Assembly (NCBI RefSeq): GCF_001424045.1
Contig: NZ_LMQB01000026.1
Location: forward strand, 62,001 to 126,000
Length of the DNA: 64,000 nt
Direction: 5' to 3'
Source of the DNA: Rhizobium sp. Leaf371
GTDB lineage: Bacteria > Pseudomonadota > Alphaproteobacteria > Rhizobiales > Rhizobiaceae
Under the pieces are notes generated by a model. The model had not been told where the DNA came from and made no database searches. It worked only from the letters and a program-made list of their open reading frames with translations. Shown piece by piece: positions 1 through 8,926 of the stretch (the first letter of the stretch is position 1; every line of letters starts with the position of its first letter). The translations under genes were made by a program, and so were the position numbers.

Positions 1-889
1 GCGCTACGAGGTCATCAACTCGATGCTCTCGGAAGAAGCCGTTCTCGGCTTCGAATACGGCTATTCGCTCGCCCGCCCGAACGCGCTGACGCTCTGGGAA
101 GCCCAGTTCGGCGACTTCGCCAATGGTGCGCAGGTCGTCTTCGACCAGTTCATCTCCTCGGGCGAACGCAAGTGGCTGCGCATGTCGGGCCTCGTCTGCC
201 TGCTGCCGCACGGCTATGAAGGTCAGGGTCCGGAACACTCCTCCGCCCGCCTCGAGCGTTGGCTGCAGATGTGTGCGGAAGACAACATGCAGGTCGTCAA
301 CGTCACGACGCCGGCAAACTACTTCCACGTTCTGCGCCGCCAGATGAAGCGCGACTTCCGCAAGCCGCTGATCATCATGACGCCGAAGTCGCTGCTGCGT
401 CACAAGCGCGCGATCTCCAGCCTGTCGGAAATGGCCGGCGAGACCTCGTTCCACCGTCTTCTGTGGGACGATGCGGAGGTCATCAAGGACGGCCCGATCA
501 AGCTCCAGAAGGATGCGAAGATCCGCCGCGTCGTGCTCTGCTCGGGCAAGGTCTATTACGACCTGCTCGAAGAGCGCGAAAAGCGCGGCATCGACGACAT
601 CTACCTCCTGCGCCTGGAACAGCTCTATCCGTTCCCGGCCAAGGCGCTGATCAACGAGCTCAGCCGGTTCCGCAATGCGGAAATGGTCTGGTGCCAGGAA
701 GAGCCCAAGAACATGGGGTCCTGGTCGTTCATCGATCCGTATCTCGAATGGGTGCTGGCCCATATCGATGCGAAGTACCAGCGGGTGCGCTATACCGGCC
801 GCCCGGCCGCAGCCTCGCCGGCAACGGGCCTGATGTCGAAGCATCTGGCCCAGCTTGCCGCCTTCCTCGAAGACGCGCTCGGAGGCTGA
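1..889 (+). CDS. sucA: 2-oxoglutarate dehydrogenase E1 component, C-terminal part (5' truncated by window edge)
   Basis: This is the thiamine-diphosphate-dependent E1 subunit of the 2-oxoglutarate dehydrogenase complex, which decarboxylates 2-oxoglutarate in the TCA cycle and passes the succinyl group to E2. The reading frame is open from base 2 and holds about 295 residues of a protein usually near 990 residues. It begins in the conserved stretch [20 protein letters not shown] and ends with the transketolase C-terminal domain ([20 protein letters not shown]). The gene is first in a same-strand cluster with sucB and lpd, which fixes the identity. The 5' part lies outside the window. The family call is secure. 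Confidence 0.96.
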   Translation, partial: RYEVINSMLSEEAVLGFEYGYSLARPNALTLWEAQFGDFANGAQVVFDQFISSGERKWLRMSGLVCLLPHGYEGQGPEHSSARLERWLQMCAEDNMQVVNVTTPANYFHVLRRQMKRDFRKPLIIMTPKSLLRHKRAISSLSEMAGETSFHRLLWDDAEVIKDGPIKLQKDAKIRRVVLCSGKVYYDLLEEREKRGIDDIYLLRLEQLYPFPAKALINELSRFRNAEMVWCQEEPKNMGSWSFIDPYLEWVLAHIDAKYQRVRYTGRPAAASPATGLMSKHLAQLAAFLEDALGG

Positions 890-1023
890 CGCGTCGACAT
901 GGGCATTCTCCTCACCATCCCGGGCCAGAACGGACGGATCGTTGCACCCGCAACGGGTCCGGCCGGTCCCGCGGGATGGGTGGAGTGTCGGCCCGCTCCC
1001 GGCCTTACGCAGGGCCGGTTCAG

Positions 1024-1046
1024 GGGGCGGAACGCCGTTTCGCCCC
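1024..1046 (+). other. Hairpin in the sucA-sucB junction
   Basis: Two 10-base arms (1024-1033 and 1037-1046) pair around a 3-base loop, with one G-T wobble. No T-run follows, so it does not look like an intrinsic terminator. It lies in the 239-base gap between sucA and sucB, which holds no convincing gene; a second small hairpin (CGTTGC/GCAACG) lies near 950. It may be an RNA processing or stability element. Confidence 0.5.
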
Positions 1047-1128
1047 GCTCCGCTTCCTCACATCTTCCCATTTCAGGCGCGACTGACCGGTCCGGCAGCA
1101 ACGCCCGCAACATCAGGACGTTTTAACA

Positions 1129-2370
1129 ATGGCAACCGAAATCCGCGTGCCCACCCTGGGTGAATCCGTCAGCGAAGCCACGATCGGCACCTGGTTCAAG
1201 AAGGTCGGCGACACCGTGAACGCCGACGAGCCGCTGCTCGAGCTCGAAACCGACAAGGTCACCATCGAGGTTCCCGCCCCGGCGTCCGGCACGCTGTCGG
1301 AAATCGTTGCCAATGAAGGCGAGACGGTCGGTCTCGGCGCGCTTCTCGGCCAGATCGCCGAAGGTGCGGGCGCAAGCGCCGGCGCCGCCCCGGCCGCAAA
1401 GCCTGCGGAAGCCGCTGCCCCGGCCGCCGAAAAGCCCGCCGCCGAAGCGCCTGCCGCCTCCGCCCCCTCCTCCATGCCGCCAGCCCCGGCGGCCGCCAAG
1501 ATGCTTGCCGAGAACAATGTCTCGGCAGACGACATCGATGGCTCCGGCAAGCGTGGCCAGGTTCTCAAGGGCGACGTGATCGCCGCCGTCAACCGCGGCC
1601 TGCAGGCACCGGCGGCCCCTGCCGAACAGGCCAAGGCCCCGGCCCGCGGCCCTTCGAACGCGGCGGACGCCCCGCGCGAAGAGCGCGTGAAGATGACGCG
1701 CCTGCGCCAGACCATCGCCAAGCGCCTCAAGGACGCCCAGAACACGGCCGCCATGCTCACCACCTATAACGAGGTGGACATGAAGGCGGTGATGGACCTG
1801 CGCACCAGGTACAAGGACGTCTTCGAAAAGAAGCATGGCGTGAAGCTCGGCTTCATGGGCTTCTTCACCAAGGCCGTCACGCATGCGCTGAAGGAACTGC
1901 CGGCCGTCAACGCCGAGATCGACGGCACGGATCTGGTCTACAAGAACTTCTGCCACGTCGGCATGGCCGTCGGCACGGACAAGGGCCTCGTGGTTCCGGT
2001 CATCCGCGATGCGGACCAGATGTCGATCGCCCAGATCGAGAAGGAACTCGGCCGCCTCGCCAAGGCTGCGCGCGACGGCTCGCTGTCGATGGCCGACATG
2101 CAGGGCGGCACCTTCACCATCACCAATGGTGGCGTCTACGGCTCGCTGATGTCCTCGCCGATCCTCAACGCACCGCAGTCCGGCATTCTCGGCATGCACA
2201 AGATCCAGGATCGTCCCGTGGTCGTCGGCGGCCAGATCGTCATCCGCCCGATGATGTATCTCGCGCTCTCCTACGATCACCGCATCGTCGACGGCAAGGA
2301 AGCCGTGACCTTCCTCGTGCGCGTCAAGGAAAGCCTCGAAGATCCGGAACGTCTCGTTCTCGACCTCTGA
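1129..2370 (+). CDS. sucB: Dihydrolipoyllysine-residue succinyltransferase, E2 of the 2-oxoglutarate dehydrogenase complex
   Basis: E2 core enzyme that transfers the succinyl group from E1-bound thiamine diphosphate through a swinging lipoyl arm to CoA. The 413-residue protein has an N-terminal lipoyl domain with the lipoylated lysine at residue 43 ([14 protein letters not shown]), an Ala/Pro-rich linker at about residues 78-125, a peripheral subunit-binding domain at about 126-162, and a catalytic domain ending with the acyltransferase signature SYDHRIVDG (His383, Asp387). Length and domain order match the family. It lies 239 bases after sucA on the same strand, and is probably co-transcribed despite hairpins on both sides. 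Confidence 0.97.
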   Translation: MATEIRVPTLGESVSEATIGTWFKKVGDTVNADEPLLELETDKVTIEVPAPASGTLSEIVANEGETVGLGALLGQIAEGAGASAGAAPAAKPAEAAAPAAEKPAAEAPAASAPSSMPPAPAAAKMLAENNVSADDIDGSGKRGQVLKGDVIAAVNRGLQAPAAPAEQAKAPARGPSNAADAPREERVKMTRLRQTIAKRLKDAQNTAAMLTTYNEVDMKAVMDLRTRYKDVFEKKHGVKLGFMGFFTKAVTHALKELPAVNAEIDGTDLVYKNFCHVGMAVGTDKGLVVPVIRDADQMSIAQIEKELGRLAKAARDGSLSMADMQGGTFTITNGGVYGSLMSSPILNAPQSGILGMHKIQDRPVVVGGQIVIRPMMYLALSYDHRIVDGKEAVTFLVRVKESLEDPERLVLDL

Positions 2371-2382
2371 GACCCGATGACG

Positions 2383-2407
2383 AGGCCTGCCCAAAACGGG
2401 CGGGCCT
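2383..2407 (+). other. Hairpin after sucB
   Basis: A 10-base stem (2383-2392 with 2398-2407, one wobble pair) closes an AAAAC loop 12 bases after the sucB stop. There is no T-run, so full termination is unlikely; attenuation or 3'-end protection of the sucB message fits better. Confidence 0.5.
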
Positions 2408-2431
2408 TGCACCTGACTGAAAGAGACCGTC

Positions 2432-2845
2432 ATGGAACCCACCGTCATCGCCGCATCGCCCTTTCCGGCGCTCGTTGCCTGGAGCATGGTGCTGCTCGTC
2501 TTCCAGATCTGCCTGCATGGCATGCTGGTGACCCGCGAACTCGGATCCGCATGGAATGCAGGCCCGCGCGATGGCGAAGCGCAGCCGAAAGGCGTGCTTG
2601 TCGGCCGCGCCGGCCGCGCATCGAAGAACCTTCAGGAAACCTATCCGGCTTTTGTCGGCCTTGCTCTCGGTCTCGCCATTGTCGGCGACCCCTCGGGCTG
2701 GGGGCTCATCGGCGCCTGGATCTGGTTTGCCTGCCGCCTCGTCTATATCCCGCTCTATCTCGCGGGCATCCCCTATATCCGCTCTCTCGTCTGGCTCGGT
2801 GCTCTCCTCGGCCTGGCTGTGATGGGCCTTGTTCTGATCTTCTGA
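2432..2845 (+). CDS. MAPEG-like small integral membrane protein
   Basis: A 137-residue hydrophobic protein with about four membrane helices (near residues 10-30, 65-85, 88-110 and 115-135). The layout and the motif RASKNLQETYPAFVGLALGLA between helices 1 and 2 resemble bacterial MAPEG proteins (membrane-associated proteins in eicosanoid and glutathione metabolism), whose substrates in bacteria are mostly unknown. It sits between sucB and lpd, where rhizobial genomes often keep small membrane proteins; a direct role in the dehydrogenase complex is not implied. The fold assignment is moderately confident, the function unknown. Confidence 0.7.
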   Translation: MEPTVIAASPFPALVAWSMVLLVFQICLHGMLVTRELGSAWNAGPRDGEAQPKGVLVGRAGRASKNLQETYPAFVGLALGLAIVGDPSGWGLIGAWIWFACRLVYIPLYLAGIPYIRSLVWLGALLGLAVMGLVLIF

Positions 2846-2849
2846 GGCA

Positions 2850-2866
2850 CCGGGCGTTGCGCCCGG
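2850..2866 (+). other. Hairpin after the MAPEG-like gene
   Basis: A perfect 7-base stem (CCGGGCG/CGCCCGG) with a TTG loop starts five bases after the stop codon. No T-run follows. It is one of four junction hairpins in this cluster. Confidence 0.45.
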
Positions 2867-2928
2867 ATGCCCGATCTTCTCTCGTGCGACGGCTGACAGA
2901 GCTCGACGCCCGCCACTGCCGGAGACGC

Positions 2929-3588
2929 ATGATGGAACTGTCCGTGCATCCCTACCTCTTCGAACTCACCTCTCTGATGGCGATCTTTTTCTTCGGCATC
3001 ATCTCGCCGGGTGCCGATTTCGCCATGGTCATGCGGCAGTCGATCCTGCATGGGCGCCGCTCGGCGATCCTCACCTCCCTCGGCGTGGGAACGTCGCTGA
3101 TGTTCCACGTCACCTACACGATCCTCGGCCTCGGCCTCGTCATCTCGCAGTCGATCACCCTGTTCAACATCGTCAAATGGTGCGGCGTCGCCTACCTGCT
3201 CTATATCGGCGTCAAGGCGCTCAGGGCAAAGCCGGCCGAGAGCATCGAAGCCTCGGTACCGGCCGAACCCGCCACCCGCAGCACCCAGTCCGCCTTCAAG
3301 GCGTTCGGCCTCGGCTTTGCCGCCAATGCGCTGAACCCCAAGCCGGTCTTCTTCTTCCTGTCGATCTTCTCGACCGTGGTCAGCGCGCAGACGCCGGTCG
3401 CGGTCAAATTCGGCTACGGCCTTGTCATGGCGAGCTGCCTCATCCTGTGGTTCGTGGCCGTCAGCCTGTTCATGACGACCCCCGCCATGCGGGCCCGCTT
3501 CGCCCGGATCAGCCATTGGATCGACCGTGCCAGCGGCATGGTCTTCATTGCGCTCGGCCTCAAGCTTGCAACCGAGAAGGCCGCCTGA
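2929..3588 (+). CDS. LysE/RhtB family amino-acid exporter
   Basis: Inner-membrane efflux protein of the LysE/RhtB family, which exports amino acids or related metabolites using the proton gradient. The 219-residue product shows the family N-terminus (FFFGIISPGADFAMVMRQSI), about six hydrophobic helices, and the conserved NALNPKPVFFFLSIFSTVV stretch. Two ATG codons are adjacent (2929 and 2932). GGAGA at 2921-2925 is better spaced for the second, so the true start may be one codon later. The substrate cannot be told from sequence. Confidence 0.86.
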   Translation: MMELSVHPYLFELTSLMAIFFFGIISPGADFAMVMRQSILHGRRSAILTSLGVGTSLMFHVTYTILGLGLVISQSITLFNIVKWCGVAYLLYIGVKALRAKPAESIEASVPAEPATRSTQSAFKAFGLGFAANALNPKPVFFFLSIFSTVVSAQTPVAVKFGYGLVMASCLILWFVAVSLFMTTPAMRARFARISHWIDRASGMVFIALGLKLATEKAA

Positions 3589-3624
3589 GCCGAGGCGAGC
3601 TCCGCTCGACATTCCCATCCGGCA

Positions 3625-3639
3625 GCCGCTTTGAGCGGC
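3625..3639 (+). other. Hairpin before lpd
   Basis: A perfect 6-base stem (GCCGCT/AGCGGC) with a TTG loop lies between the LysE-type gene and lpd. It has no T-run. It completes a pattern of one hairpin per gene junction in the suc-lpd cluster. Confidence 0.35.
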
Positions 3640-3694
3640 CGCCACAGTCAACATCGGCAGCCGGGACAGGCTGCGCACGGAAGGACATACATCC

Positions 3695-5098
3695 ATGGCA
3701 TATGACGTCGTCATCATCGGAACCGGCCCCGGCGGCTATGTCGCCGCCATCAAGGCAGCCCAGCTCGGCCTCAAGGTCGCTGTCGTCGAAAAGCGCGCGA
3801 CCTATGGCGGCACCTGCCTGAACATCGGCTGCATCCCCTCCAAGGCCCTGCTGCACGCCTCCGAGATGTTCCACGCCGCCGGCCATATGGACAGCCTCGG
3901 CATCGAGGTCGAGGCGCCGCGCCTCAACCTGCCGAAGATGATGGAGCACAAGGACGCGACCGTGAAGTCGAACGTCGAAGGCGTGGCGTTCCTGTTCAAG
4001 AAGAACAAGATCGACGCCATCCAGGGCACGGGCCGCATCGCCGGTGCTGGAAAGGTCGTCGTCACCAACGAGGCCGGCGAAGAGCAGACGGTCGAGACCA
4101 AGAACATCGTCATTGCCACCGGCTCCGACGTCGCCGGCATCCCGGGCGTTCCCGTCGAGATCGACGAGACGGTCATCGTCTCCTCCACCGGCGGCATCGC
4201 GCTTGAAAAGGTGCCCGGCACGATGGTCGTGGTCGGCGGCGGCGTCATCGGGCTGGAGCTCGGCTCGGTCTGGGCCCGTCTCGGTGCACAGGTCACCGTG
4301 ATCGAATATCTCGACACCATCCTCGGCGGCATGGACGGCGAAGTCTCCAAGCAGTTCCAGCGCATCCTCGCCAAGCAGGGCATCACCTTCAATCTCGGCG
4401 CCAAGGTCACCGGCGTCGCACGCGAAGGCGACGGCGCGACCGTGACCTTCGAGCCCGTCAAGGGCGGCGAGGCGCAGACCGTTGCGGCCGACGTCGTTCT
4501 CGTTGCCACCGGCCGCAAGCCCTACACGTCAGGTCTCGGCCTTGAAGAAGCGGGCGTCGCGCTCGACAATCGCGGCCGCGTCGAGATCGACGGCCACTTC
4601 AAGACGAATGTCGACGGCATCTATGCCATCGGCGATGTCGTGCGCGGCCCGATGCTGGCCCACAAGGCGGAAGACGAAGGCGTGGCGCTGGCCGAAATCC
4701 TGGCCGGCCAGGCCGGCCATGTGAACTACGACGTCATCCCCGGCGTCGTCTACACCCAGCCGGAAGTGGCCTCCGTCGGCAAGACCGAGGAAGAGCTGAA
4801 GAGCGCCGGTATCGCCTACAAGGTCGGCAAGTTCCCCTTCACGGCCAATGGCCGTGCCCGCGCCATGCAGGCCGTCGATGGCTTCGTCAAAATCCTCGCC
4901 GACAAGGAAACCGATCGCGTGCTGGGCGGCCATATCATCGGCTTCGGCGCCGGCGAGATGATCCACGAGATCGCCGTCCTCATGGAATTCGGCGGCTCGT
5001 CCGAAGACCTCGGCCGCACCTGCCACGCTCACCCCACCATGTCGGAAGCCGTCAAGGAAGCCGCCCTCGCGACGTTCTTCAAGCCGATCCACATGTAA
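3695..5098 (+). CDS. lpd: Dihydrolipoyl dehydrogenase (E3)
   Basis: Flavoprotein disulfide oxidoreductase that re-oxidises dihydrolipoamide on the E2 subunit and reduces NAD+. The 467-residue protein has an N-terminal FAD motif ([13 protein letters not shown]), the redox-active pair Cys41 and Cys46 ([13 protein letters not shown]), a central NAD-binding motif ([16 protein letters not shown]), a second FAD motif near [20 protein letters not shown], and the C-terminal catalytic His446/Glu451 ([13 protein letters not shown]). It is the last gene of the suc cluster and is followed by a strong terminator, so it probably serves the 2-oxoglutarate dehydrogenase complex. Confidence 0.97.
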   Translation: MAYDVVIIGTGPGGYVAAIKAAQLGLKVAVVEKRATYGGTCLNIGCIPSKALLHASEMFHAAGHMDSLGIEVEAPRLNLPKMMEHKDATVKSNVEGVAFLFKKNKIDAIQGTGRIAGAGKVVVTNEAGEEQTVETKNIVIATGSDVAGIPGVPVEIDETVIVSSTGGIALEKVPGTMVVVGGGVIGLELGSVWARLGAQVTVIEYLDTILGGMDGEVSKQFQRILAKQGITFNLGAKVTGVAREGDGATVTFEPVKGGEAQTVAADVVLVATGRKPYTSGLGLEEAGVALDNRGRVEIDGHFKTNVDGIYAIGDVVRGPMLAHKAEDEGVALAEILAGQAGHVNYDVIPGVVYTQPEVASVGKTEEELKSAGIAYKVGKFPFTANGRARAMQAVDGFVKILADKETDRVLGGHIIGFGAGEMIHEIAVLMEFGGSSEDLGRTCHAHPTMSEAVKEAALATFFKPIHM

Positions 5099-5141
5099 GG
5101 GATGAATTCCGGTCACAGCCGGAAGACCTTTTTGACATAGA

Positions 5142-5171
5142 AAAAGCGGGCGTCGTCAGGCGCCCGCTTTT
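5142..5171 (+). terminator. Bidirectional intrinsic terminator between lpd and gabD
   Basis: An 11-base perfect stem (AAAAGCGGGCG/CGCCCGCTTTT) with an 8-base loop has T-rich flanks on both strands. It can end the suc-lpd transcript on the plus strand and the gabTD transcript on the minus strand. Confidence 0.85.
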
Positions 5172-5194
5172 CGTTTGTCCGGATAATCTCGGCC

Positions 5195-6676
5195 TCACAC
5201 GCTGAGGCAGAGATACTTCACCTCGATATAATCCTCGATCCCGTATTTCGAGCCTTCGCGGCCCTGTCCGGACTGCTTGATGCCGCCGAAGGGGGCGACT
5301 TCGGTGGAGATCAGGCCGGTATTGATGCCGACCATGCCATATTCGAGCTCTTCGGCGACGCGGAAGATCTTGGAGATATCGCGGGCGTAGAAATAGGCGG
5401 CAAGGCCGAATTCCGTGTCGTTGGCCATGGCGATCACCTCGTCTTCCGTCTCGAAGCGGAAGAGCGGCGCGACCGGACCGAAGGTTTCCTCGCGCGCGAG
5501 CTTCATGTCCGGCGTGACATCGGTGAGAATGGTCGGCTGGAAGAACAGCGCGCCCTTCTCCGTGTCGCGCGCGCCGCCAACGGCGATCGACGCCCCTTTC
5601 GAGACGGCATCGGCGATGTGGTCCTCGACCTTCGCCAGCGCCTTGTCCGAAATCAGCGGACCGGCGCTGACATTCGGCTCGAACCCGCCACCGACCTTGA
5701 TGGCCCGCACCTTGGCCGCCAGCTTTTCGGCGAAGGCATCATAGACGCTCGCCTGCACATAGAGGCGATTGGCGCAGACGCAGGTCTGGCCGTTGTTCCG
5801 GTATTTCGACACCATGGCGCCTTCGACCGCCGCATCGAGGTCCGCATCCTCGAAGACGATGAAGGGCGCGTTGCCGCCCAGTTCCAGCCCGAGCTTCATC
5901 ACCTGCCCGGCCGACTGCCGGAAGAGGATCTTGCCGACATTCGTGGAGCCGGTAAAGGTCAGCTTGCGCACCTTGTCGCTTTCGCACATTTCCAGCCCGA
6001 CAGCGGCTGAATCGGTCGACAGGATGACGCTGAAAAGCCCGGCGGGAAGGCCCGCCCGCTCGGCAAGGATCGCAAGCGCCAGCGCGGACAGCGGCGTCTC
6101 GGCGGCAGGCTTCGAGACGATGGCGCAGCCGGCGGCCAGGGCCGGCGCGACCTTGCGCGCGAGCATCGCGTTCGGGAAATTCCACGGTGTGATGGCAGCG
6201 ACCACGCCGATCGGCTGCTTGACGACGATGATCCGCTTGTCGGGCTGGTGGCCGGGGATCGTGTCGCCATGGACGCGCTTGGCCTCCTCGCCGAACCACT
6301 CGACATAGGATGCGCCGTAGAGCACCTCGCCCTTTGCCTCGGCCAGCGGCTTGCCCATCTCGGTCGTCAGAATGACGGCGAGGTCGTCGGCATTGGCGAC
6401 GAGCAGATCGTATAGCCGGCGAAGGATTTGCGCCCGCTCCTTGGCCGTCTTGCGCGCCCAGGCCTTCTGCGCTTTATGGGCCACGTCGATCGCCCGCGCC
6501 GTCTCGCCGCGCCCCATGTCGGGAAGCGTGGCGACATGGGCGCCGGTCGCCGGATCCAGCACGTCGAACGTCTTGCCGTCGGCAGCTGCCGACACCCAGT
6601 CAGTGCCGATCAGCGCCTTGTCGGTTGCAAGGCTCGGGTCTTTCAGCTTGGCGAGAAGATCGGGTGATAGGCTCAT
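5195..6676 (-). CDS. gabD: NAD(P)-dependent succinate-semialdehyde dehydrogenase
   Basis: Oxidises succinate semialdehyde to succinate, the second step of GABA catabolism, feeding the TCA cycle. The start at 6676 (MSLSPDLLAKLKDP) gives 493 residues. It shows the aldehyde dehydrogenase cofactor region (ITPWNFPNAMLARK, then FTGSTNVGKILF), general base Glu265 (LELGG) and catalytic Cys299 (NNGQTCVCANRLYV). The open frame extends 37 codons further upstream, but that part lies inside gabT and is not protein-like. Only one base separates its start from the gabT stop, so the two are translated from one operon. Confidence 0.95.
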   Translation of the reverse strand: MSLSPDLLAKLKDPSLATDKALIGTDWVSAAADGKTFDVLDPATGAHVATLPDMGRGETARAIDVAHKAQKAWARKTAKERAQILRRLYDLLVANADDLAVILTTEMGKPLAEAKGEVLYGASYVEWFGEEAKRVHGDTIPGHQPDKRIIVVKQPIGVVAAITPWNFPNAMLARKVAPALAAGCAIVSKPAAETPLSALALAILAERAGLPAGLFSVILSTDSAAVGLEMCESDKVRKLTFTGSTNVGKILFRQSAGQVMKLGLELGGNAPFIVFEDADLDAAVEGAMVSKYRNNGQTCVCANRLYVQASVYDAFAEKLAAKVRAIKVGGGFEPNVSAGPLISDKALAKVEDHIADAVSKGASIAVGGARDTEKGALFFQPTILTDVTPDMKLAREETFGPVAPLFRFETEDEVIAMANDTEFGLAAYFYARDISKIFRVAEELEYGMVGINTGLISTEVAPFGGIKQSGQGREGSKYGIEDYIEVKYLCLSV

Positions 6677-6677
6677 G

Positions 6678-7958
6678 TCAGGCTCCCTTGACGCAATCGC
6701 GCAGCGTGTCCTCGAGAATGTCGAGCGCTTCGGTGAAGATATGATCCTGGATCGTGATCGGCGAGAGGAAACGGATGACATTTCCATAAACGCCGCAGGT
6801 AAGCAGGATCAGCCCCTTTTCCAGGGCGCGCGCGCGAACCCGGTTCGTAAAGTCCGCGTCCGGCGTCTGGGTTCCCGGCACGTTGAACTCCACCGCATTC
6901 ATGAAGCCCGGCCCCCTGACATCGACGATCTGGGGCACGAAATCCTTGAACGACTGCAGCCGCTGTTTCAGCCGCGCGCCCAGCTGTTCGGCACGTTCGC
7001 ACAGGCCCTCGTCGTCGATGACGTCGAGCACGGCGAGGCCGGCCGCAATGCCGATCGGATTGCCGCCATAGGTGCCGCCGAGGCCGCCGGGGCCGGGCGC
7101 GTCCATGATGTCGGCACGGCCGGTGACCGCCGCGATCGGAAAGCCGCCGCCGAGCCCCTTCGCCATGGTCGTGAGATCGGCGACGACGGGATAATGCTCC
7201 ATGGCGAACATCCGGCCGGTGCGGGCAAAGCCGGTCTGCACCTCATCGGCGATCAGCAGGATGCCATGCCGGTCGGCGATCTCGCGCAGCGCGATCATCA
7301 GCGCCTTCGGCACTTCGTAGAAGCCGCCCTCTCCCTGCACCGGCTCGATGATGAAAGCCGCGACCCGCGCCGGATCGACATCCGCCTTGAACAACCGGTC
7401 GAGCACGGCCAGCGACGCTTCGACCGTCATGCCGTGCAGTTCGGCCGGAAAGGGAACATGGAACACATCCGGCATCATCGCGCCGAATCCGGCTTTGTAG
7501 GGCGCCACCTTGCCAGTCAGCGCCATGCCCATGAAGGTCCGGCCATGAAAACCGCCGGAAAACGCGATGACGGCGGACCGCTTCGTCGCGGCGCGCGCGA
7601 TCTTCACCGCATTCTCCACCGCTTCGGCACCCGTGGTGACGAAAACCGTCTTCTTCTCGAAATCGCCGGGCACCAGGGCATTCAGCCGCTCGGCCAGCCG
7701 CACATAGTTTTCGTATGGCACGACCTGATGGCACGTGTGGGTGAAGCGATCGAGCTGGTCCTTGACGGCGGCGATGACGCGCGGATGCCGGTGACCCGTG
7801 TTGACGACGGCGATGCCGGCGGCAAAGTCGATGTAGCGCTTGCCCTCGATATCCCAGATCTCCGCGTTCTCGGCGCGCTCGGCATAGACCTGCGTGGTGA
7901 CACCCACGCCGCGCGATATGGCAGCGCTCCGACGGTCGGCAACATCGACGTTCAACAT
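6678..7958 (-). CDS. gabT: 4-aminobutyrate aminotransferase
   Basis: PLP-dependent class III aminotransferase that moves the amino group of GABA to 2-oxoglutarate, giving succinate semialdehyde and glutamate. The 426-residue protein carries the expected motifs: GAEAVENAVKIAR, IIEPVQGEGGF, the PLP-contacting Asp238 in LLIADEVQTGFARTG, and the Schiff-base lysine Lys267 in TTMAKGLGGGFPIAAV. A good Shine-Dalgarno (AGGGGATG) precedes the start. It heads a gabT-gabD operon and is divergent from the regulator at 8099. Confidence 0.95.
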   Translation of the reverse strand: MLNVDVADRRSAAISRGVGVTTQVYAERAENAEIWDIEGKRYIDFAAGIAVVNTGHRHPRVIAAVKDQLDRFTHTCHQVVPYENYVRLAERLNALVPGDFEKKTVFVTTGAEAVENAVKIARAATKRSAVIAFSGGFHGRTFMGMALTGKVAPYKAGFGAMMPDVFHVPFPAELHGMTVEASLAVLDRLFKADVDPARVAAFIIEPVQGEGGFYEVPKALMIALREIADRHGILLIADEVQTGFARTGRMFAMEHYPVVADLTTMAKGLGGGFPIAAVTGRADIMDAPGPGGLGGTYGGNPIGIAAGLAVLDVIDDEGLCERAEQLGARLKQRLQSFKDFVPQIVDVRGPGFMNAVEFNVPGTQTPDADFTNRVRARALEKGLILLTCGVYGNVIRFLSPITIQDHIFTEALDILEDTLRDCVKGA

Positions 7959-8098
7959 GGCATCATCCCCTCTGAAACAGGGCGCCCTCGCACCCGTATT
8001 GGTCTCCTGTATAAATTACCTATATTTTTTCTGTAGAGTTTGCAATCCCGATTCGTCGGGCTATGAGAGGTCCTCTGCAGATTCCAGGGCCACTCGAT
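7959..8098. promoter_or_regulatory. Divergent gabT / regulator control region
   Basis: The gap between gabT and the divergent regulator contains a strikingly AT-rich block (8008-8040) in an otherwise GC-rich window. Two CTGTA copies (8007-8011 and 8031-8035) lie 24 bases apart as direct repeats flanking this block. On the minus strand TTGCAA near 8039-8044 could act as a -35 element for gabT. This is the likely operator of the MerR-XRE-cupin regulator; the exact site is inference. Confidence 0.5.
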
Positions 8099-8926
8099 AT
8101 GGACGACATTCGCTTCAAGATCACGGAAGCCGCCCGTATGGCCGGTGTGTCCGCCTCGACGCTGCGTCTGTGGGAAAGCCAGGGGCTGATCGAGCCCCTG
8201 CGATCCGCGACGGGCCAGCGGCTTTTCGACCAGGCGATGATGGACCGGCTGAAGACGATCGGCTGGCTGCGCACGGAAAAGGGTCTCAATCCCGCCGCCA
8301 TCCGCGAGGTCCTGAAGGACGAGATCGAGACCGCGGCACCGGCCGAGCCACCGACTACGCTGAAGACCGACGGGGACACAGTCTCCGCCATCGGTCCGAA
8401 GATCCGCCACCTCCGCCGGCAGACGGGCCGAACGCTGCAGAGCGTGGCGGACGAGACCGGCATCACTCTGTCGCTGCTTTCTTCCTTCGAGCGGATTTCG
8501 CAAGGCCTGTCCCTGCCGGCGCTGCACACGCTTGCCGCCTGCTTCGGAACGACGCTCTCGGCCCTGTCGGGCCAGGAAGGCGGCGACCATCGCCAGTCGC
8601 TCGTGCGCGCCGGCCAATGGACCGCCTGGCCCGCGACTGCCTCCGGCGTCACCATCCAGCCCCTGGCCGAGGGGCGCCACCAGATGGAGTGCCACCGTTT
8701 CGTTCTCGCCCCGGGCGCCTCCAGCGAAGGCGCCTACCGGCATGATGGCGAGGAGTTCCTGCATGTCCTGCACGGCAGGATGCAGATCGTGCTCGACGGC
8801 GACCAGTTCTTCGACCTGACGGACGGCGACAGTTTTTACTTCGAGAGCACCCGTTTCCATGCCTGGCGCAACCTGCACGATGCCGAGACCGTGCTGATCT
8901 GGATCAACACGCCGCCGACCTTCTGA
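8099..8926 (+). CDS. Three-domain transcriptional regulator: MerR HTH + XRE HTH + cupin
   Basis: With the start at 8099 the protein has 275 residues and three domains in order: a MerR-type winged helix (about residues 4-72; ITEAARMAGVSASTLRLWES), an XRE/Cro-type helix-turn-helix (about 100-158; LQSVADETGITLSLLSSFER), and a C-terminal cupin barrel (about 205-272; RHDGEEFLHVLHG). XRE-cupin proteins such as PuuR regulate polyamine and GABA genes, so divergence from gabTD suggests local control with a small-molecule signal bound by the cupin. An in-frame ATG at 8063 adds 12 residues but lacks a ribosome site; 8099 has only a weak AGGG. The domain calls are firm, the target inferred. Confidence 0.88.
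   Translation: MDDIRFKITEAARMAGVSASTLRLWESQGLIEPLRSATGQRLFDQAMMDRLKTIGWLRTEKGLNPAAIREVLKDEIETAAPAEPPTTLKTDGDTVSAIGPKIRHLRRQTGRTLQSVADETGITLSLLSSFERISQGLSLPALHTLAACFGTTLSALSGQEGGDHRQSLVRAGQWTAWPATASGVTIQPLAEGRHQMECHRFVLAPGASSEGAYRHDGEEFLHVLHGRMQIVLDGDQFFDLTDGDSFYFESTRFHAWRNLHDAETVLIWINTPPTF

Noticed and set aside
899-1126. 75-codon plus-strand frame between sucA and sucB
   Set aside because: No ribosome site, composition typical of GC-rich noncoding frames, and it contains the junction hairpin.
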